Positions 36,787 to 45,393 of a DNA stretch of 64,000 nucleotides are shown here, piece by piece (within the stretch, counting starts at the first letter, position 1; every line of letters begins with the position of its first letter). This DNA comes from Deltaproteobacteria bacterium (GTDB lineage Bacteria > Myxococcota_A > Polyangia > Polyangiales > JADJMO01). Both the position numbers and the translations under genes were made by a program. The notes under the pieces were generated by a model. That model did not search any database. It had not been told where the DNA came from and saw only the letters and a program-made list of their open reading frames with translations. The DNA lies in the NCBI GenBank assembly GCA_022843175.1, contig JALHOE010000005.1, positions 41,885-105,884 on the forward strand, written 5' to 3'.

Positions 36787-38580
36787 TCACTCCCGGCGCG
36801 AGACCGCACCCGAGCTCGGGCCGGACTCGAACAGCCGCGCGCTGTTGACGAGCCCGACGTGGGAGAACGCCTGCGGGAAGTTCCCCGCCAGCCGCTGGGC
36901 GTCCACGTCGTAGCTCTCGGACAGGAGCCCCACGTCGTTCCGTACCGCGAGCAGCTGCTCGAACAGCGCCTCGGCGTCGTCCTCACGGCCGAGCAGGTAC
37001 AAGCAGTCGACGAGCCAGAACGAGCAGAGCAGGAACGAGGCCTCGCCCCGCGGGAGCCCGTCGACCGCCGGGTCGGTCCGGTACCGCGAGACGAAGGGCC
37101 CGCGGGTGAGCTCGCGCTCTACCGCCTCGATCGTCGAGCGCACCCTCGGGTCCGATGCCGGGAGGAAGCCCACGAGCGGGATGATCAGGAGGCTCGCGTC
37201 GAGGTGCTTCGAGCCGTAGGACTGGACGAAGGCGCCCCGTTCCGCCTCGTAGCCCTCGCGGCAGACCTGCTCGTGGATGCGCGCGCGGAGCGCCCGCCAG
37301 CGGTCGATCGGTCCGTCGAGGCCGTGCTCCTCGACCGCGCGAATCGCGCGATCGATCGCGACCCAGGCCATCACCTTGGAGTGGGTGAAGTGTCGACGCG
37401 GCCCGCGCACCTCCCACACGCCCTCGTCGGGGCGCTCCCACGCGTCCTCGACGAAGTCGATCATCACGCGCTCCAGCGTCCAGCCCGAGGCCGGAGCGCC
37501 GAGGTTGCGCTTGCGGCACTGATGCAGCGCATCCATCACCTCGCCGAAGACGTCGAGCTGAAACTGCCCGTGGGCGCCGTTGCCGGTGCGGACCGGTGCC
37601 GAGCCGGCGAACCCGGGCAGCCACGGCAGCTCGCGCTCGTGCAGTCGGCGCTCGCCGCGGACGCCGTACATGATGTGCACCTGCGAGGGCTTGCCGGCGG
37701 TCGCTCGCAGCAGCCACTCCCGGAAGGCGCGCGCCTCCTCGTGGTATCCAGCCTCGAGCAGCGCGAGCAGGGTGAAGGTCGCGTCGCGTAGCCAGCAGAA
37801 GCGGTAGTCCCAGTTTCGCACGCCGCCGAACTGCTCGGGCAGCGAGGTCGTCGGCGCCGCGACCATCGCGCCGGTGGGCGCATAGGTGAGCGCCTTGAGC
37901 GTGATCATCGACCGCACCACGGCTTCACGATGCCGACCCTCGAAGCGACACTGCTTCGCCCATTCGCTCCAGTAACGGGTCGTGGTCTCGAGGCTGAACC
38001 GCGCGTCGGGCACCGGTCCCATCGGCACGTGCGAGGGCGCCCAGGTGAGGTGGAAATCGCGCTCCTCGCCGGCGTGAATGGTGAACGCGCAGGTGACGGA
38101 GTCCGCGTGGAGCTCGAGCGGGACGCTCGCCGCGAGCCGCAGCGAGTCCGGTCCGCCAATCGCGAGCGCTCCGCCGTCGGTGGTCGTGATCCACGGCGCG
38201 GTCGAGCCGTAGTCGAACCGTGGCGAGAGCTCGAGCTCCATGTCCACGGCGCCGTGCTCGCCGCGAACGATCCGCACGACGTCGGCCAGTTGATCGCGCA
38301 CCGGCATGAAATCGGTGACCGTGCACGCACCCTCGGGCGTCTCGAACCTCGTCTCGAGGATGAGCGTGTCGCCGCGATACCGCCGCGTGACACGGGGCGA
38401 CGGCGCGCGCGGCGCGATGCGAAACCGGCCGTGGTCGTAGGTGCCGAGCAACGCCGCGAAGCAGGCCGGCGAGTCGAAGCGAGGGAAGCAGAGCCAGTCG
38501 ATCGAGCCGTCGATGGAGACGAGCGCCGCGGTCTGGCAGTCGCCGATCAACGCGTAGTGTTCGATGCGCGGGCTCAACAT
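36787..38580 (-). CDS. Glycoside hydrolase family 15 protein (glucoamylase/trehalase-like)
   Basis: 597 residues, the usual length for this bacterial group. The N-terminal beta-sandwich starts IEHYALIGDCQTAALVSIDGSIDWLCFPRFDSPACFAALLG, a family hallmark, and the (alpha/alpha)6 barrel contains GGVRNWDYRFCWLRDA, a WEVRGPRRHFTHSK region with a candidate catalytic acid, and GNFPQAFSHVGLVNSA near the C-terminus. These proteins cleave terminal alpha-glucosidic bonds; members include glucoamylase-like enzymes and trehalases. There is no signal peptide, so it is cytoplasmic. It may be co-transcribed with the downstream ECF sigma/anti-sigma pair, suggesting a stress-related carbohydrate role. Confidence 0.9.
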   Translation of the reverse strand: MLSPRIEHYALIGDCQTAALVSIDGSIDWLCFPRFDSPACFAALLGTYDHGRFRIAPRAPSPRVTRRYRGDTLILETRFETPEGACTVTDFMPVRDQLADVVRIVRGEHGAVDMELELSPRFDYGSTAPWITTTDGGALAIGGPDSLRLAASVPLELHADSVTCAFTIHAGEERDFHLTWAPSHVPMGPVPDARFSLETTTRYWSEWAKQCRFEGRHREAVVRSMITLKALTYAPTGAMVAAPTTSLPEQFGGVRNWDYRFCWLRDATFTLLALLEAGYHEEARAFREWLLRATAGKPSQVHIMYGVRGERRLHERELPWLPGFAGSAPVRTGNGAHGQFQLDVFGEVMDALHQCRKRNLGAPASGWTLERVMIDFVEDAWERPDEGVWEVRGPRRHFTHSKVMAWVAIDRAIRAVEEHGLDGPIDRWRALRARIHEQVCREGYEAERGAFVQSYGSKHLDASLLIIPLVGFLPASDPRVRSTIEAVERELTRGPFVSRYRTDPAVDGLPRGEASFLLCSFWLVDCLYLLGREDDAEALFEQLLAVRNDVGLLSESYDVDAQRLAGNFPQAFSHVGLVNSARLFESGPSSGAVSRRE

Positions 38581-38610
38581 GCTGGGGCACCATGCTACGG
38601 GCGACGCGGC

Positions 38611-38639
38611 TCGAATTCCGAACAGAGTTTGGAATTCGA
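38611..38639. repeat. 9-bp inverted repeat around GAATTC-type arms
   Basis: Arms tcgaattcc and ggaattcga (9 bp each) enclose an 11-nt loop, 31 nt upstream of the GH15 start in the gap between it and the Cys-rich lipoprotein. No T-run follows. It may be an operator for the GH15-sigma operon. Confidence 0.4.
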
Positions 38640-38659
38640 TCGCGAGGGTTCCGACACTC

Positions 38660-38735
38660 GCCGGCGGCCGCTACTGCGACCAGGCGTGCCCGAGCTACCA
38701 GGACTGCTGCGTCGACGGTCCGTACCGACCCACTA
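38660..38735 (+). other. Plus-strand fragment with a somatomedin-B-like Cys pattern
   Basis: In the frame of track ORF 38564-38791, the peptide GGRYCDQACPSYQDCCVDG fits the core C-x-x-x-C-x-x-Y-x-DCC-x-D of somatomedin-B-type domains. The stretch is short, has no start or signal peptide and lies between two minus-strand genes, so it may be a remnant of a secreted protein or coincidence. Confidence 0.25.
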
Positions 38736-39146
38736 CGGGCACTGGGCGCCGGTGCCCGCAGCGACCGACTTCTTCGCAGACCCGCAGGTGAGCTCGCAGC
38801 TCGCCCCCTCGCCGCACGTGAGCGAGCAGTTGCTCGTGCAGGTGATCTTGCAGGTGGAGCTCGCGCCGCAGGTCACGCTCGCGCTCTTGCCCACCGTGGC
38901 GGAGCACGAGGCCTTCGACGCGCAGTCCATGCTGCAGGACGCGCCGCACGAGCCGGTGCAGGTCGAGGACTCCGCGCACCGCAGCGAGCAGCTGTCGGCG
39001 TTCTCGCACGAGCCAAAGCTGCACGAGCTACCCGCTGCGCAGTTGCAGCTCGTGCCGGTGCAGGTCGCGGGGGGTGGGCCGCTGGTGGTCTCGCTGCTGC
39101 AAGAGAGACCGAGACCGATGAGCAAGAGCGACGCGAGAATGCGCAA
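38733..39146 (-). CDS. Cysteine-rich lipoprotein with short tandem repeats
   Basis: 137-residue precursor with a lipobox-type signal (LLLIGLGLSC). The mature part contains about 22 Cys residues spaced 4-6 apart within Ser/Thr/Ala-rich repeats (CAESSTCTGSCGASCSMDC and similar), so every few residues can form a disulfide, predicting a rigid beta-solenoid-like surface stalk. No His/Asp ligand pattern suggests metal storage, but Cys-metal binding cannot be excluded. It is minus strand, 49 nt downstream of the DUF1552 gene stop. Confidence 0.75.
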   Translation of the reverse strand: MRILASLLLIGLGLSCSSETTSGPPPATCTGTSCNCAAGSSCSFGSCENADSCSLRCAESSTCTGSCGASCSMDCASKASCSATVGKSASVTCGASSTCKITCTSNCSLTCGEGASCELTCGSAKKSVAAGTGAQCP

Positions 39147-39195
39147 GGAGACCTCCGGTCTCCATCAGTACCGCAACCCCGCTGCGATCAGGCGC

Positions 39196-40500
39196 TCAGG
39201 CGAGGAGGCCCGGGATCACGCCGGACGACGCCTCGCCGAACGAGGGGATCGACTCGCCCATGGCGCGCGCGATCGAGAGCAGGAGATCGGAGTGGCGGCG
39301 GCCCGGCGCGTGCAGCCAGCGTCCCCCGCGGATGGCGGCGCCACCGGCGAGCACGAACGGAAGGTCGTCGTGGCTGTGGGTGTTGCCGTCGGCGACCTCG
39401 CTGCACATGAGCACGAGCGTATGGTCGAGCATCGAGCCCCCGGCCTCGGGCGTCGCGCGGAGACGCTCGAGCAGGTAGGCGAGCTGCGCGACCCACCACC
39501 GTCGTTGCGCCAGGTAGTCGCGGTACTCGCGCTTCGCCGCGTCGTGACGCGGCCCATAGTGCGAGGCCTGGTGGCTCCGCATGTCGAACGCGGGATCGTG
39601 CATCTCGGTGCCGGGAAACCGGCTCATGATCAGCTCGCTCGTGTGGTGCGAGCCCTGGATCACGCCGGACTTGCTCATGCCGCACGACATCGCGAGCACC
39701 ATCAGATCGATCTGCGCCCGGAGGATCGCCGGGAACATCCCCGGCTCGTAGAGCTTGCCCTCGATCGCGCCAGTGGAGAGCTTTGGCGCCGTGCAGCTCG
39801 CCGCCGGTGACGCGAGGCCCTTGATCCGCTTCTCGAGATCGCGGAGCGCGTCGAGGTGAAGGTCGAGCTTGACCTTCTCGGCGTCGCCGACGCGCGCGCG
39901 CAGATCGAGCAGGTCCCCGAGCACGACGTCGAGGACGCTCGCGTCCGTGTCGTCACCGGCCGGGGCGCTGGTGGGCGCGCCGAACAGCCGATCGAAGGCG
40001 CGCTGCGGATCGTCCTCGGGCGTGGCGGTCTTGCCGGCGGCGACGTAGCTCACGTGCTTGTCGCCCGACGCGCCGTTGTGGTTCGCCATCGCGCCGAGGT
40101 AGAGGTGCCGGTGCGGCGCGGCCTTACCCACGGTGCGCGCGACGAACTGATCGATCGACTCGCCGTTGCCGTGGTCGACGCCGGTGAGGAGCTTCTTCGC
40201 GCCGCCGGGGTGGTTGCCGTTGTCGGTCGGCCCGCTCGAGAGGCCGGTGAGGACGACGCTCCGGTCCTTGAACGGCTCGAGCGCGGCGAGCTGGGGGGAC
40301 AGCGTGAACGCGGTCTCGCTCCCGGTGGGGTGCCAGGCGCTTCGGCCGCCGTCGCTCGAGGTGCCGACGATGCCGTCGGGGAAGTAGAAGACGATCAAGC
40401 GTTGCGCCGGCGCGGGCGAGGCGCGGGCGAGGCGATCGCGCGGCGCCGCGAGCGCACCGGCGGCCGCCGCCATGGCAGCGAGGAAGTTGCGCCGCTTCAC
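39196..40500 (-). CDS. DUF1552-family exported protein
   Basis: GTG 40500 overlaps the stop of the preceding cytochrome-c gene by 4 nt, so I use it rather than the much longer 901-residue track ORF. The N-terminus RRNFLAAMAAAAGALAAP looks like a twin-arginine signal, suggesting folded export. The 434-residue sequence has the DUF1552 features FYFPDGIVG, GNHPGG and VLMCSEVADGNTHSH, with a late HSDLLLSIARAMG, as in sulfatase-like planctomycete and myxobacterial proteins. It pairs with the DUF1587/1592-type cytochrome protein, the usual arrangement. The biochemical role of these pairs is not established. Confidence 0.85.
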   Translation of the reverse strand: MKRRNFLAAMAAAAGALAAPRDRLARASPAPAQRLIVFYFPDGIVGTSSDGGRSAWHPTGSETAFTLSPQLAALEPFKDRSVVLTGLSSGPTDNGNHPGGAKKLLTGVDHGNGESIDQFVARTVGKAAPHRHLYLGAMANHNGASGDKHVSYVAAGKTATPEDDPQRAFDRLFGAPTSAPAGDDTDASVLDVVLGDLLDLRARVGDAEKVKLDLHLDALRDLEKRIKGLASPAASCTAPKLSTGAIEGKLYEPGMFPAILRAQIDLMVLAMSCGMSKSGVIQGSHHTSELIMSRFPGTEMHDPAFDMRSHQASHYGPRHDAAKREYRDYLAQRRWWVAQLAYLLERLRATPEAGGSMLDHTLVLMCSEVADGNTHSHDDLPFVLAGGAAIRGGRWLHAPGRRHSDLLLSIARAMGESIPSFGEASSGVIPGLLA

Positions 40501-42590
40501 CTTCGCCTCACGAAGTCTGGCGAGAGCACGACCGCGATCATCAGCGCGCGGATGTCGCCGCCGCTCGCGTCGAACGACTTGCGCAAGCGCTCGAGCGCGC
40601 AGAGATCGGCGGCGCCCTCGCGATACCCGCGGGTGAACCGGAACCACTGCCGCACGAAGCAGCTGCGCGACGCGCTGCTCGCGGCGATCGTCTGTGCGAG
40701 CTCGGGGAGCGACGAGAACGGCGCGTGCGTTCCCTGCCCGAGGCCCTCGACGTCGGTCATGTCCCCGGCGGCGTCGATCGGCTGGCCGTTCTCGGCGACG
40801 CGGAACGCACCGATCGCGTCGAACCGCTCGAACCCGAAGCCGATGGGATCGATGTGCTGGTGGCAGGATGCGCAGAACTTGTCGGCGGTGTGCTGCGCGA
40901 AGCGCTTGCGCGTGGTCGCCGAGGGATCGACGTCGGGCACGCCACCGGCGTTGGGCGGCGGGGGAGGGAGCTCCTGGCAGAGCAGCTGCCGCCGCACGAA
41001 GAGCCCACGGCGAATCGGCGAGCTCTGGTCGCTGTGCGCCGCGCTGCCGAGGAAGCTCGCGTGCCCGAGCACGCCCGCGCGACGGCCGTCGGTGAACGAG
41101 AGCTTCTCGAAACCGCTGCCGCTCGGCGCCGGCAGGCCGTAGAGCTTGGCGAGCCGCGCGTCGGCGAGGGTGTAGTTGGCGAGGAACAGCTCGTCGAGCT
41201 TGCCGCTGCCGTCGAACACCACGTGGGCGACGAACCGCTTGCTCTCCTCGGCCATCGAGGCGCGGAGATCGGCGTTGAGGTCGGGGAACATCGCCGCGCT
41301 CTTGTTCGCGCTCTCGATGGCGGTCCCGAGGACCCACTGGAGCCCGAACTGGCCGACCACCGTGCGCGCGCGCGGATCGCCGAGGAGACGTCGCGCGTGG
41401 CGCTCGAGGCCCTCGGCGGTGTCGAGCTCGCCGCGGTCCGCCGCGTCGAGGAGCCCGTCGTCGGGCGTCGTGCCGAGGAACCCGTACGACAGCGCGGTCG
41501 CGAGCTCGTGCCCGGTGAGACGATACGCGCCATCGGGCGACGGGGCGCCCATCTCCGACCGATAGAGGAACGACGGCGACGCGAGGAACGCGGACACCGC
41601 GGCGCGAAGCCCGCTCGCGACGTCCGCGCGGCCGCTGACCAGGGCGCGATACCGCGACAGCTCCTTGTCGGTGAGCGGCCTGCGGAATGCTCTCCGCCCG
41701 AACGACCGCAGGAACGGCTCGACGCAGGTCGTGTCGCTGCAGCCGATCGCGACGCGCTTGGCGATCGCCGAGGCCGCGCGGCGATACTCGTCGGCGTGGG
41801 TGCTCGTGACGACGCGACCCTCGGCGGAGTCGTACGCGAACCCCTCCGGGCGCACGTCGACGGGGAACGCCACCGTCGGGTCGAACGGATCGCCGCCGCA
41901 CGAGATCGACAGCACCGAGTTCTGCCCGCCGAACCCGTCCGAGACGCGGTTCGGGTTCGCCGGGTCGGTGATCCAGTCCCGCTCGTCGAGGACGAACTTG
42001 TATTGGTGCGAGCCGATCGGGAGCTCGCGGGTGAGGGCGAAGGTGCCGTCGCTCTTCTTGGCGAGCGGATAGCCGCCCTTGCCGATGGTGCCGGCCCAGC
42101 CGTTGAAGCTACCGGCGACGTGCACGGTGGCCGGCGCACGCGGCGCCGGATCGAGCGTGAACGTGTGCGTGCCGCACGCGGTCGTCGCCGGCTTCTCGCC
42201 GAGCAGATCGCGGATCGTGTTGCGGTACTCGACGCGGGTGAGCAAGCGGAGGCGGCGCGGCGACGCGAGGTCGTCGTTGCAGACGAGCGGCTGGTCGCGG
42301 AGATCGCCGAGGATGTACGCGGCGATCGCGCGGGCGCAGTCCCGATCGCAGCGCTCGGGGGCGCCGAGCGGCATGCGGGCGTCGATCGTCGAGACCAGCG
42401 CGTCCTCACCGCGCGACCACCCGAGAAGTCGCGGCCCGCTCGCTCCCTCGCCCTTCGCGCCGTGACACACGAGGCACTGCTCCTTGTAGAGGAGGGCACC
42501 CCTGGCGGCGTCGCCCCGCTCGGCCGACGCGCTCTGCCGGCCGCAGCCGAGGAGCAGCGCAGCGGCGATCGCGGGGAGGAGTGCGCGCAC
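40497..42590 (-). CDS. DUF1592/1588/1585-type cytochrome-c lipoprotein with an inserted E-set/starch-binding-like domain
   Basis: About 697 residues from GTG 42590, which starts a lipoprotein signal ending in ALLLGC; GTG 42626 or the track ATG 42695 are alternatives. A c-type heme motif CLVCH lies near residue 36, and another Cys pair (CASCHQH) appears near the end, in DUF1585-like context. A DUF1587-like segment (RVEYRNTIRDLL) is followed not by DUF1592 directly but by about 90 residues that look like an AMPK/CBM48-type E-set: VHVAGSFNGW, GGYPLAKKSDGTFALTRELP, HQYKFVLDERDWITDP. DUF1592/1588 features follow (RRAFRRPLTDKEL, RRGLFVRRQLLCQELPPPP). This insertion suggests glucan binding. It is coupled to the DUF1552 gene. 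Confidence 0.82.
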   Translation of the reverse strand: MRALLPAIAAALLLGCGRQSASAERGDAARGALLYKEQCLVCHGAKGEGASGPRLLGWSRGEDALVSTIDARMPLGAPERCDRDCARAIAAYILGDLRDQPLVCNDDLASPRRLRLLTRVEYRNTIRDLLGEKPATTACGTHTFTLDPAPRAPATVHVAGSFNGWAGTIGKGGYPLAKKSDGTFALTRELPIGSHQYKFVLDERDWITDPANPNRVSDGFGGQNSVLSISCGGDPFDPTVAFPVDVRPEGFAYDSAEGRVVTSTHADEYRRAASAIAKRVAIGCSDTTCVEPFLRSFGRRAFRRPLTDKELSRYRALVSGRADVASGLRAAVSAFLASPSFLYRSEMGAPSPDGAYRLTGHELATALSYGFLGTTPDDGLLDAADRGELDTAEGLERHARRLLGDPRARTVVGQFGLQWVLGTAIESANKSAAMFPDLNADLRASMAEESKRFVAHVVFDGSGKLDELFLANYTLADARLAKLYGLPAPSGSGFEKLSFTDGRRAGVLGHASFLGSAAHSDQSSPIRRGLFVRRQLLCQELPPPPPNAGGVPDVDPSATTRKRFAQHTADKFCASCHQHIDPIGFGFERFDAIGAFRVAENGQPIDAAGDMTDVEGLGQGTHAPFSSLPELAQTIAASSASRSCFVRQWFRFTRGYREGAADLCALERLRKSFDASGGDIRALMIAVVLSPDFVRRR

Positions 42591-42709
42591 GACGGGCAGC
42601 AGAGCACCCTCGCCGCCGATAGTCACTCTGGCATGAGTTACGTTTCGACCGCGCTGGAAATCGATGGGTTGGCGCTCCCCGCGCGCAGCCATCACACTGG
42701 CGGGGAGGG

Positions 42710-43300
42710 ATGCCGGAGGTCATCGTTCCGTTGGCGACGCCGCTGGAGCGCACCACCAGGGTGCGGAGCACGCTGCTCTGCGCCTCCATTCAGTCCCTCC
42801 GCAGCCGGCAGCTCTACGAGAGCTACCTCGCCGAGCTCACGCCGAGCGAGCGCGCCGACGTGCACGCGTTGACCGCGGGCATGTGGTTGCCGGTGGACCG
42901 CGCGCTGACGCACTACGCGGCGTGCGATCGACTGCCGCTCTCGCGCAGCCAGCGCCTCGAGATCGGCACCGATGTCGGCCACCGCATCCAGCAGAGCCTC
43001 GTCAGCGTGATCGTCCGGCTCACCCGGGAGGGCGGGATGACGCCGTGGTCGGTGCTCTCGCGCGCCGAGAAGCTGCGGCTGCAGACGTGGGACGGCGGCG
43101 GCATCCGCGTGGCGAAGCTCGGTCCGAAGGACGCGCACCTCGAGTGGGTGGGTCAGCCGTGCGCGCGATCCGCCCATTTTCGCTTCGGCTTTCACGGCAT
43201 CCTGAAGACGGTCTGCGAGCTCTACTGCCGGCGCGCGTTCGTCTCCGAGGATGTCCCCACCAACGGCGACACTTTGTCCGTTCGCGTGGCCTGGGCGTAG
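42710..43300 (+). CDS. Uncharacterised protein, possibly DUF2378/heme-NO-binding-like
   Basis: 196 residues without a signal peptide. The pattern of an N-terminal helical part (QLYESYLAELTPSERADVHALTAGMWLPVDRALTHY), a middle helix pair and a C-terminal strand-rich part (VAKLGPKDAHLEWVG, then a final DTLSVRVAWA) reminds me of the myxobacterial DUF2378 group, but I cannot confirm that. It is divergent from the DUF1592 gene (about 120 nt). The codon usage is coding-like throughout. No function is assigned. Confidence 0.65.
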   Translation: MPEVIVPLATPLERTTRVRSTLLCASIQSLRSRQLYESYLAELTPSERADVHALTAGMWLPVDRALTHYAACDRLPLSRSQRLEIGTDVGHRIQQSLVSVIVRLTREGGMTPWSVLSRAEKLRLQTWDGGGIRVAKLGPKDAHLEWVGQPCARSAHFRFGFHGILKTVCELYCRRAFVSEDVPTNGDTLSVRVAWA

Positions 43301-43367
43301 CCGATTGCGTGGGGTCCGCAGGACTTGCGCGCCGCAGGGAGCCCGGGCGTGAGGAATCCGCCGCGGC

Positions 43368-43769
43368 ATGAACGTCGCACGACGTCTGGGGATGGCCCAC
43401 CAACACGCCATCGTCTGGATCGATCAGCACGAGGCGAGGATCTTCCGCGCCGCGGACGACGGGTTCTCGGCGTCGACCGTCGAGGCCCCCGAGCGTCACG
43501 TGCATCGGCACGACCAGCAGACGCGAGAGCGCGGCCACCCCGCCGACGCGCATCGCTACTACCACGACGTCGCGCGCGCGCTCGAGGACGCCGAGGAGAT
43601 CCTGGTGGTCGGCCCGGCCACCGCCAAGCTCGAGTTGATCAAGCACGTGCACCGGCACCATCACACGCTCGAGCCGAAGATCGTCGGCGTCGAGACCGTC
43701 GATCACCCGACCGACGGACAGATCATCGCCTACGCGCGCCGCTACTTCCACGCGCCGATGATGCGCTGA
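43368..43769 (+). CDS. Release-factor-like ('translational machinery') small protein
   Basis: 133 residues from ATG 43368 (GAGGA 12 nt upstream); ATG 43392, starting AHQHAIVWIDQHEARIF, is the alternative that fits the family start. The protein is His-rich and has RYYHDVARALEDAEEILVVGPATAKLELIKHVHRHHH and VGVETVDHPTDGQIIAYARRYFH, the latter being a hallmark of a proteobacterial family related to the third domain of eRF1/Pelota. Such proteins are small and cytoplasmic; their role in translation is inferred from fold only. Its stop lies 2 nt from the convergent lipoprotein gene. Confidence 0.75.
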   Translation: MNVARRLGMAHQHAIVWIDQHEARIFRAADDGFSASTVEAPERHVHRHDQQTRERGHPADAHRYYHDVARALEDAEEILVVGPATAKLELIKHVHRHHHTLEPKIVGVETVDHPTDGQIIAYARRYFHAPMMR

Positions 43770-43771
43770 GC

Positions 43772-44512
43772 CTACTGCGTTCGTAGGTAAGTGTTGTTGA
43801 GCTCGTCGGTCGTGACGGTGGCCGTTTTGTCGACGGCGCGCACGACGAGATCAGCCGTGAGCGTGCGGGTGCGGAACGTCCAGCCGGCGGGCACCTTCAG
43901 CCTGCTGCCGAGCGTCGCCAGCGTGGCCTCGGTCTGGGGCTCGGTCTGCAGGCTGTACGACTGCATCGTGTAGACGTGCGCCTCGGCGTCGACGAGCTCG
44001 AACACCGACTTGCCCGCCGAGAACGTGGCCACCGAGTCCCGCTGGATCGTGCGCAGGGCGTACGGCTTCTGCATCTCCATGAGGGCGGTCACCGGGAACT
44101 GGATGGCTCCGGCCTTGCGCATCGCGATCCCGCCGAGCGTCCGCACCGTCTCGTCGAGCAGCTTGGAGCCGGCGAGCGAATTGACGAGCCAGAGACGCGG
44201 ACCGTTGAGCACGACCACATCGGACATCGTCTCGGCCTTGAGCGCCGCGACGTCCTGCTTGGCCCACAGCTCGGCCGGGCAGTCGTTGAGCCCGAGGGTG
44301 TTGTAGACGTCGATCTGGAGGAGGTCGCCCGAGAGCTTGCCGAGCAGCGTCTCGCAGTAGCGAACGCCGCGCAGGTCCGCGGGGAGCGTCTCGGCGACGC
44401 CCTCGTCGGCCCGTGCGTCGACGCCGCTGTCGGTCACCGTCGCCGGCGCGTCCGCGCTCGTCCCACAGCCGAGCCACGCGCAGCACGCCACAGTCACGAG
44501 CGCGATCTTCAT
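43772..44512 (-). CDS. Lipoprotein, function unknown
   Basis: 246-residue precursor with a signal ending in CCAWLGC and an Asp/Ala-rich linker (TVTDSGVDARADEGVAETLP), a common feature of Myxococcota secreted proteins. The mature part is mixed alpha/beta, with no recognised motif (LRGVRYCETLLGKLSGD, VVVLNGPRLWLVNSLAG, RLKVPAGWTFRTRTL). It is downstream of the small exported protein at 44541 on the same strand (28-nt gap). Confidence 0.65.
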   Translation of the reverse strand: MKIALVTVACCAWLGCGTSADAPATVTDSGVDARADEGVAETLPADLRGVRYCETLLGKLSGDLLQIDVYNTLGLNDCPAELWAKQDVAALKAETMSDVVVLNGPRLWLVNSLAGSKLLDETVRTLGGIAMRKAGAIQFPVTALMEMQKPYALRTIQRDSVATFSAGKSVFELVDAEAHVYTMQSYSLQTEPQTEATLATLGSRLKVPAGWTFRTRTLTADLVVRAVDKTATVTTDELNNTYLRTQ

Positions 44513-44540
44513 GCTGCGGACGAGCGTAGCAGCAGCGCGA

Positions 44541-44837
44541 TCACTTGCAGGTCGTCTTGTACCAGAGCACCGACTCCTCGCTCCCCACCTGGAGCGCCCA
44601 TTTGTAGACGCCGCCGCCGCGCTTGCAGAGCAGCTGGGGCGAGCGGTTGACGACGACCCGCACGCATCCCTCGTAGTCCCAGGTGCCGTTCGCGTTCTTG
44701 TCGCAGGCCTCGACCGTCAGGACCTCGCCGTCGTACCACGAGGTGGCGGTTCCGTCGGTGCCCCCGACCGGCTCGTCGCTCGCCTGCGCGGCGCCCGCGA
44801 TCAGCAGAAGCGCCGGAATGAGCAATAGCGTCTTCAT
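44541..44837 (-). CDS. Small exported protein
   Basis: 98-residue precursor from ATG 44837 with GCAGGAGG about 7 nt upstream. The signal peptide (MKTLLLIPALLLIAGAAQA) has a standard AQA cleavage site. The mature 79 residues contain four Cys and a Trp/Tyr-rich pattern (ATSWYDGEVLTVEAC, NGTWDYEGCVRVV, KWALQVGSEESVLWY), resembling a small disulfide-stabilised beta-sandwich. No family recognised. Confidence 0.7.
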   Translation of the reverse strand: MKTLLLIPALLLIAGAAQASDEPVGGTDGTATSWYDGEVLTVEACDKNANGTWDYEGCVRVVVNRSPQLLCKRGGGVYKWALQVGSEESVLWYKTTCK

Positions 44838-44959
44838 GGGCGAACCTCCTGCAGGTGTCTGAAGGTCATCCGCATGAACGATCCGTGCCGCACATCCGCC
44901 GCCGATCGGCGTGCGGCGCCCACGTGCAGAATCGCGTGGCGCACGCGCGCTTTGCGCGC

Positions 44960-45379
44960 TCAGAGCTCGCAGGACTGGAACATGTGATACGCGGCGCCGC
45001 CGCCCGCGCACTGCCATCGCTTGGCGTTCGCGACGCGCGCCACGCAGTCGACGAACGCCGGCGAATAGAACGAGATGTCCTCGATGGCGCGGAGGCAACC
45101 CTCGGCGTCGAAGACCAGCCGCAGATCGCCGCACGCCCGACCGGTCGCGACGGTGCACTCCTCGTAGACCGCCTGGACCGTGCGCAGGGGGCCCCAGTCG
45201 TCGACGGGGCAGGTCGTCGGCCGCTCCATGCAGGCCGACCCGGAGGTCTCGCGGCTCCACGTCTCGGGGGGAGCGTCGACGACGACGTCGACGCCGCTCG
45301 CGTCGGCGCGCGTCGCGTCGAGGGTGGACCGCGACGCGCACCCTGCGCACAGCGAGAACACGACGACCAACGCGCGCAT
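44960..45379 (-). CDS. Lipoprotein, function unknown
   Basis: 139-residue precursor from ATG 45379 (GAGG about 8 nt upstream); a GTG at 45397 overlaps the methyltransferase stop and is an alternative coupled start. The lipobox is VVVFSLCAGC, followed by a Thr/Ala/Asp-rich linker and a Cys-containing C-terminal domain (GRACGDLRLVFDAEGCLRAI, FVDCVARVANAKRWQCAG). The C-terminal pattern resembles the myxobacterial AgmX-like domains that end in a late Cys. It may be transcribed with the methyltransferases upstream. Confidence 0.65.
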   Translation of the reverse strand: MRALVVVFSLCAGCASRSTLDATRADASGVDVVVDAPPETWSRETSGSACMERPTTCPVDDWGPLRTVQAVYEECTVATGRACGDLRLVFDAEGCLRAIEDISFYSPAFVDCVARVANAKRWQCAGGGAAYHMFQSCEL

Positions 45380-45393
45380 GCCGATGCCTCGAC

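Noticed and set aside
40725-42872. 715-residue plus-strand ORF
   Set aside because: Antisense to the DUF1592 gene, which has heme motifs and a lipoprotein signal.
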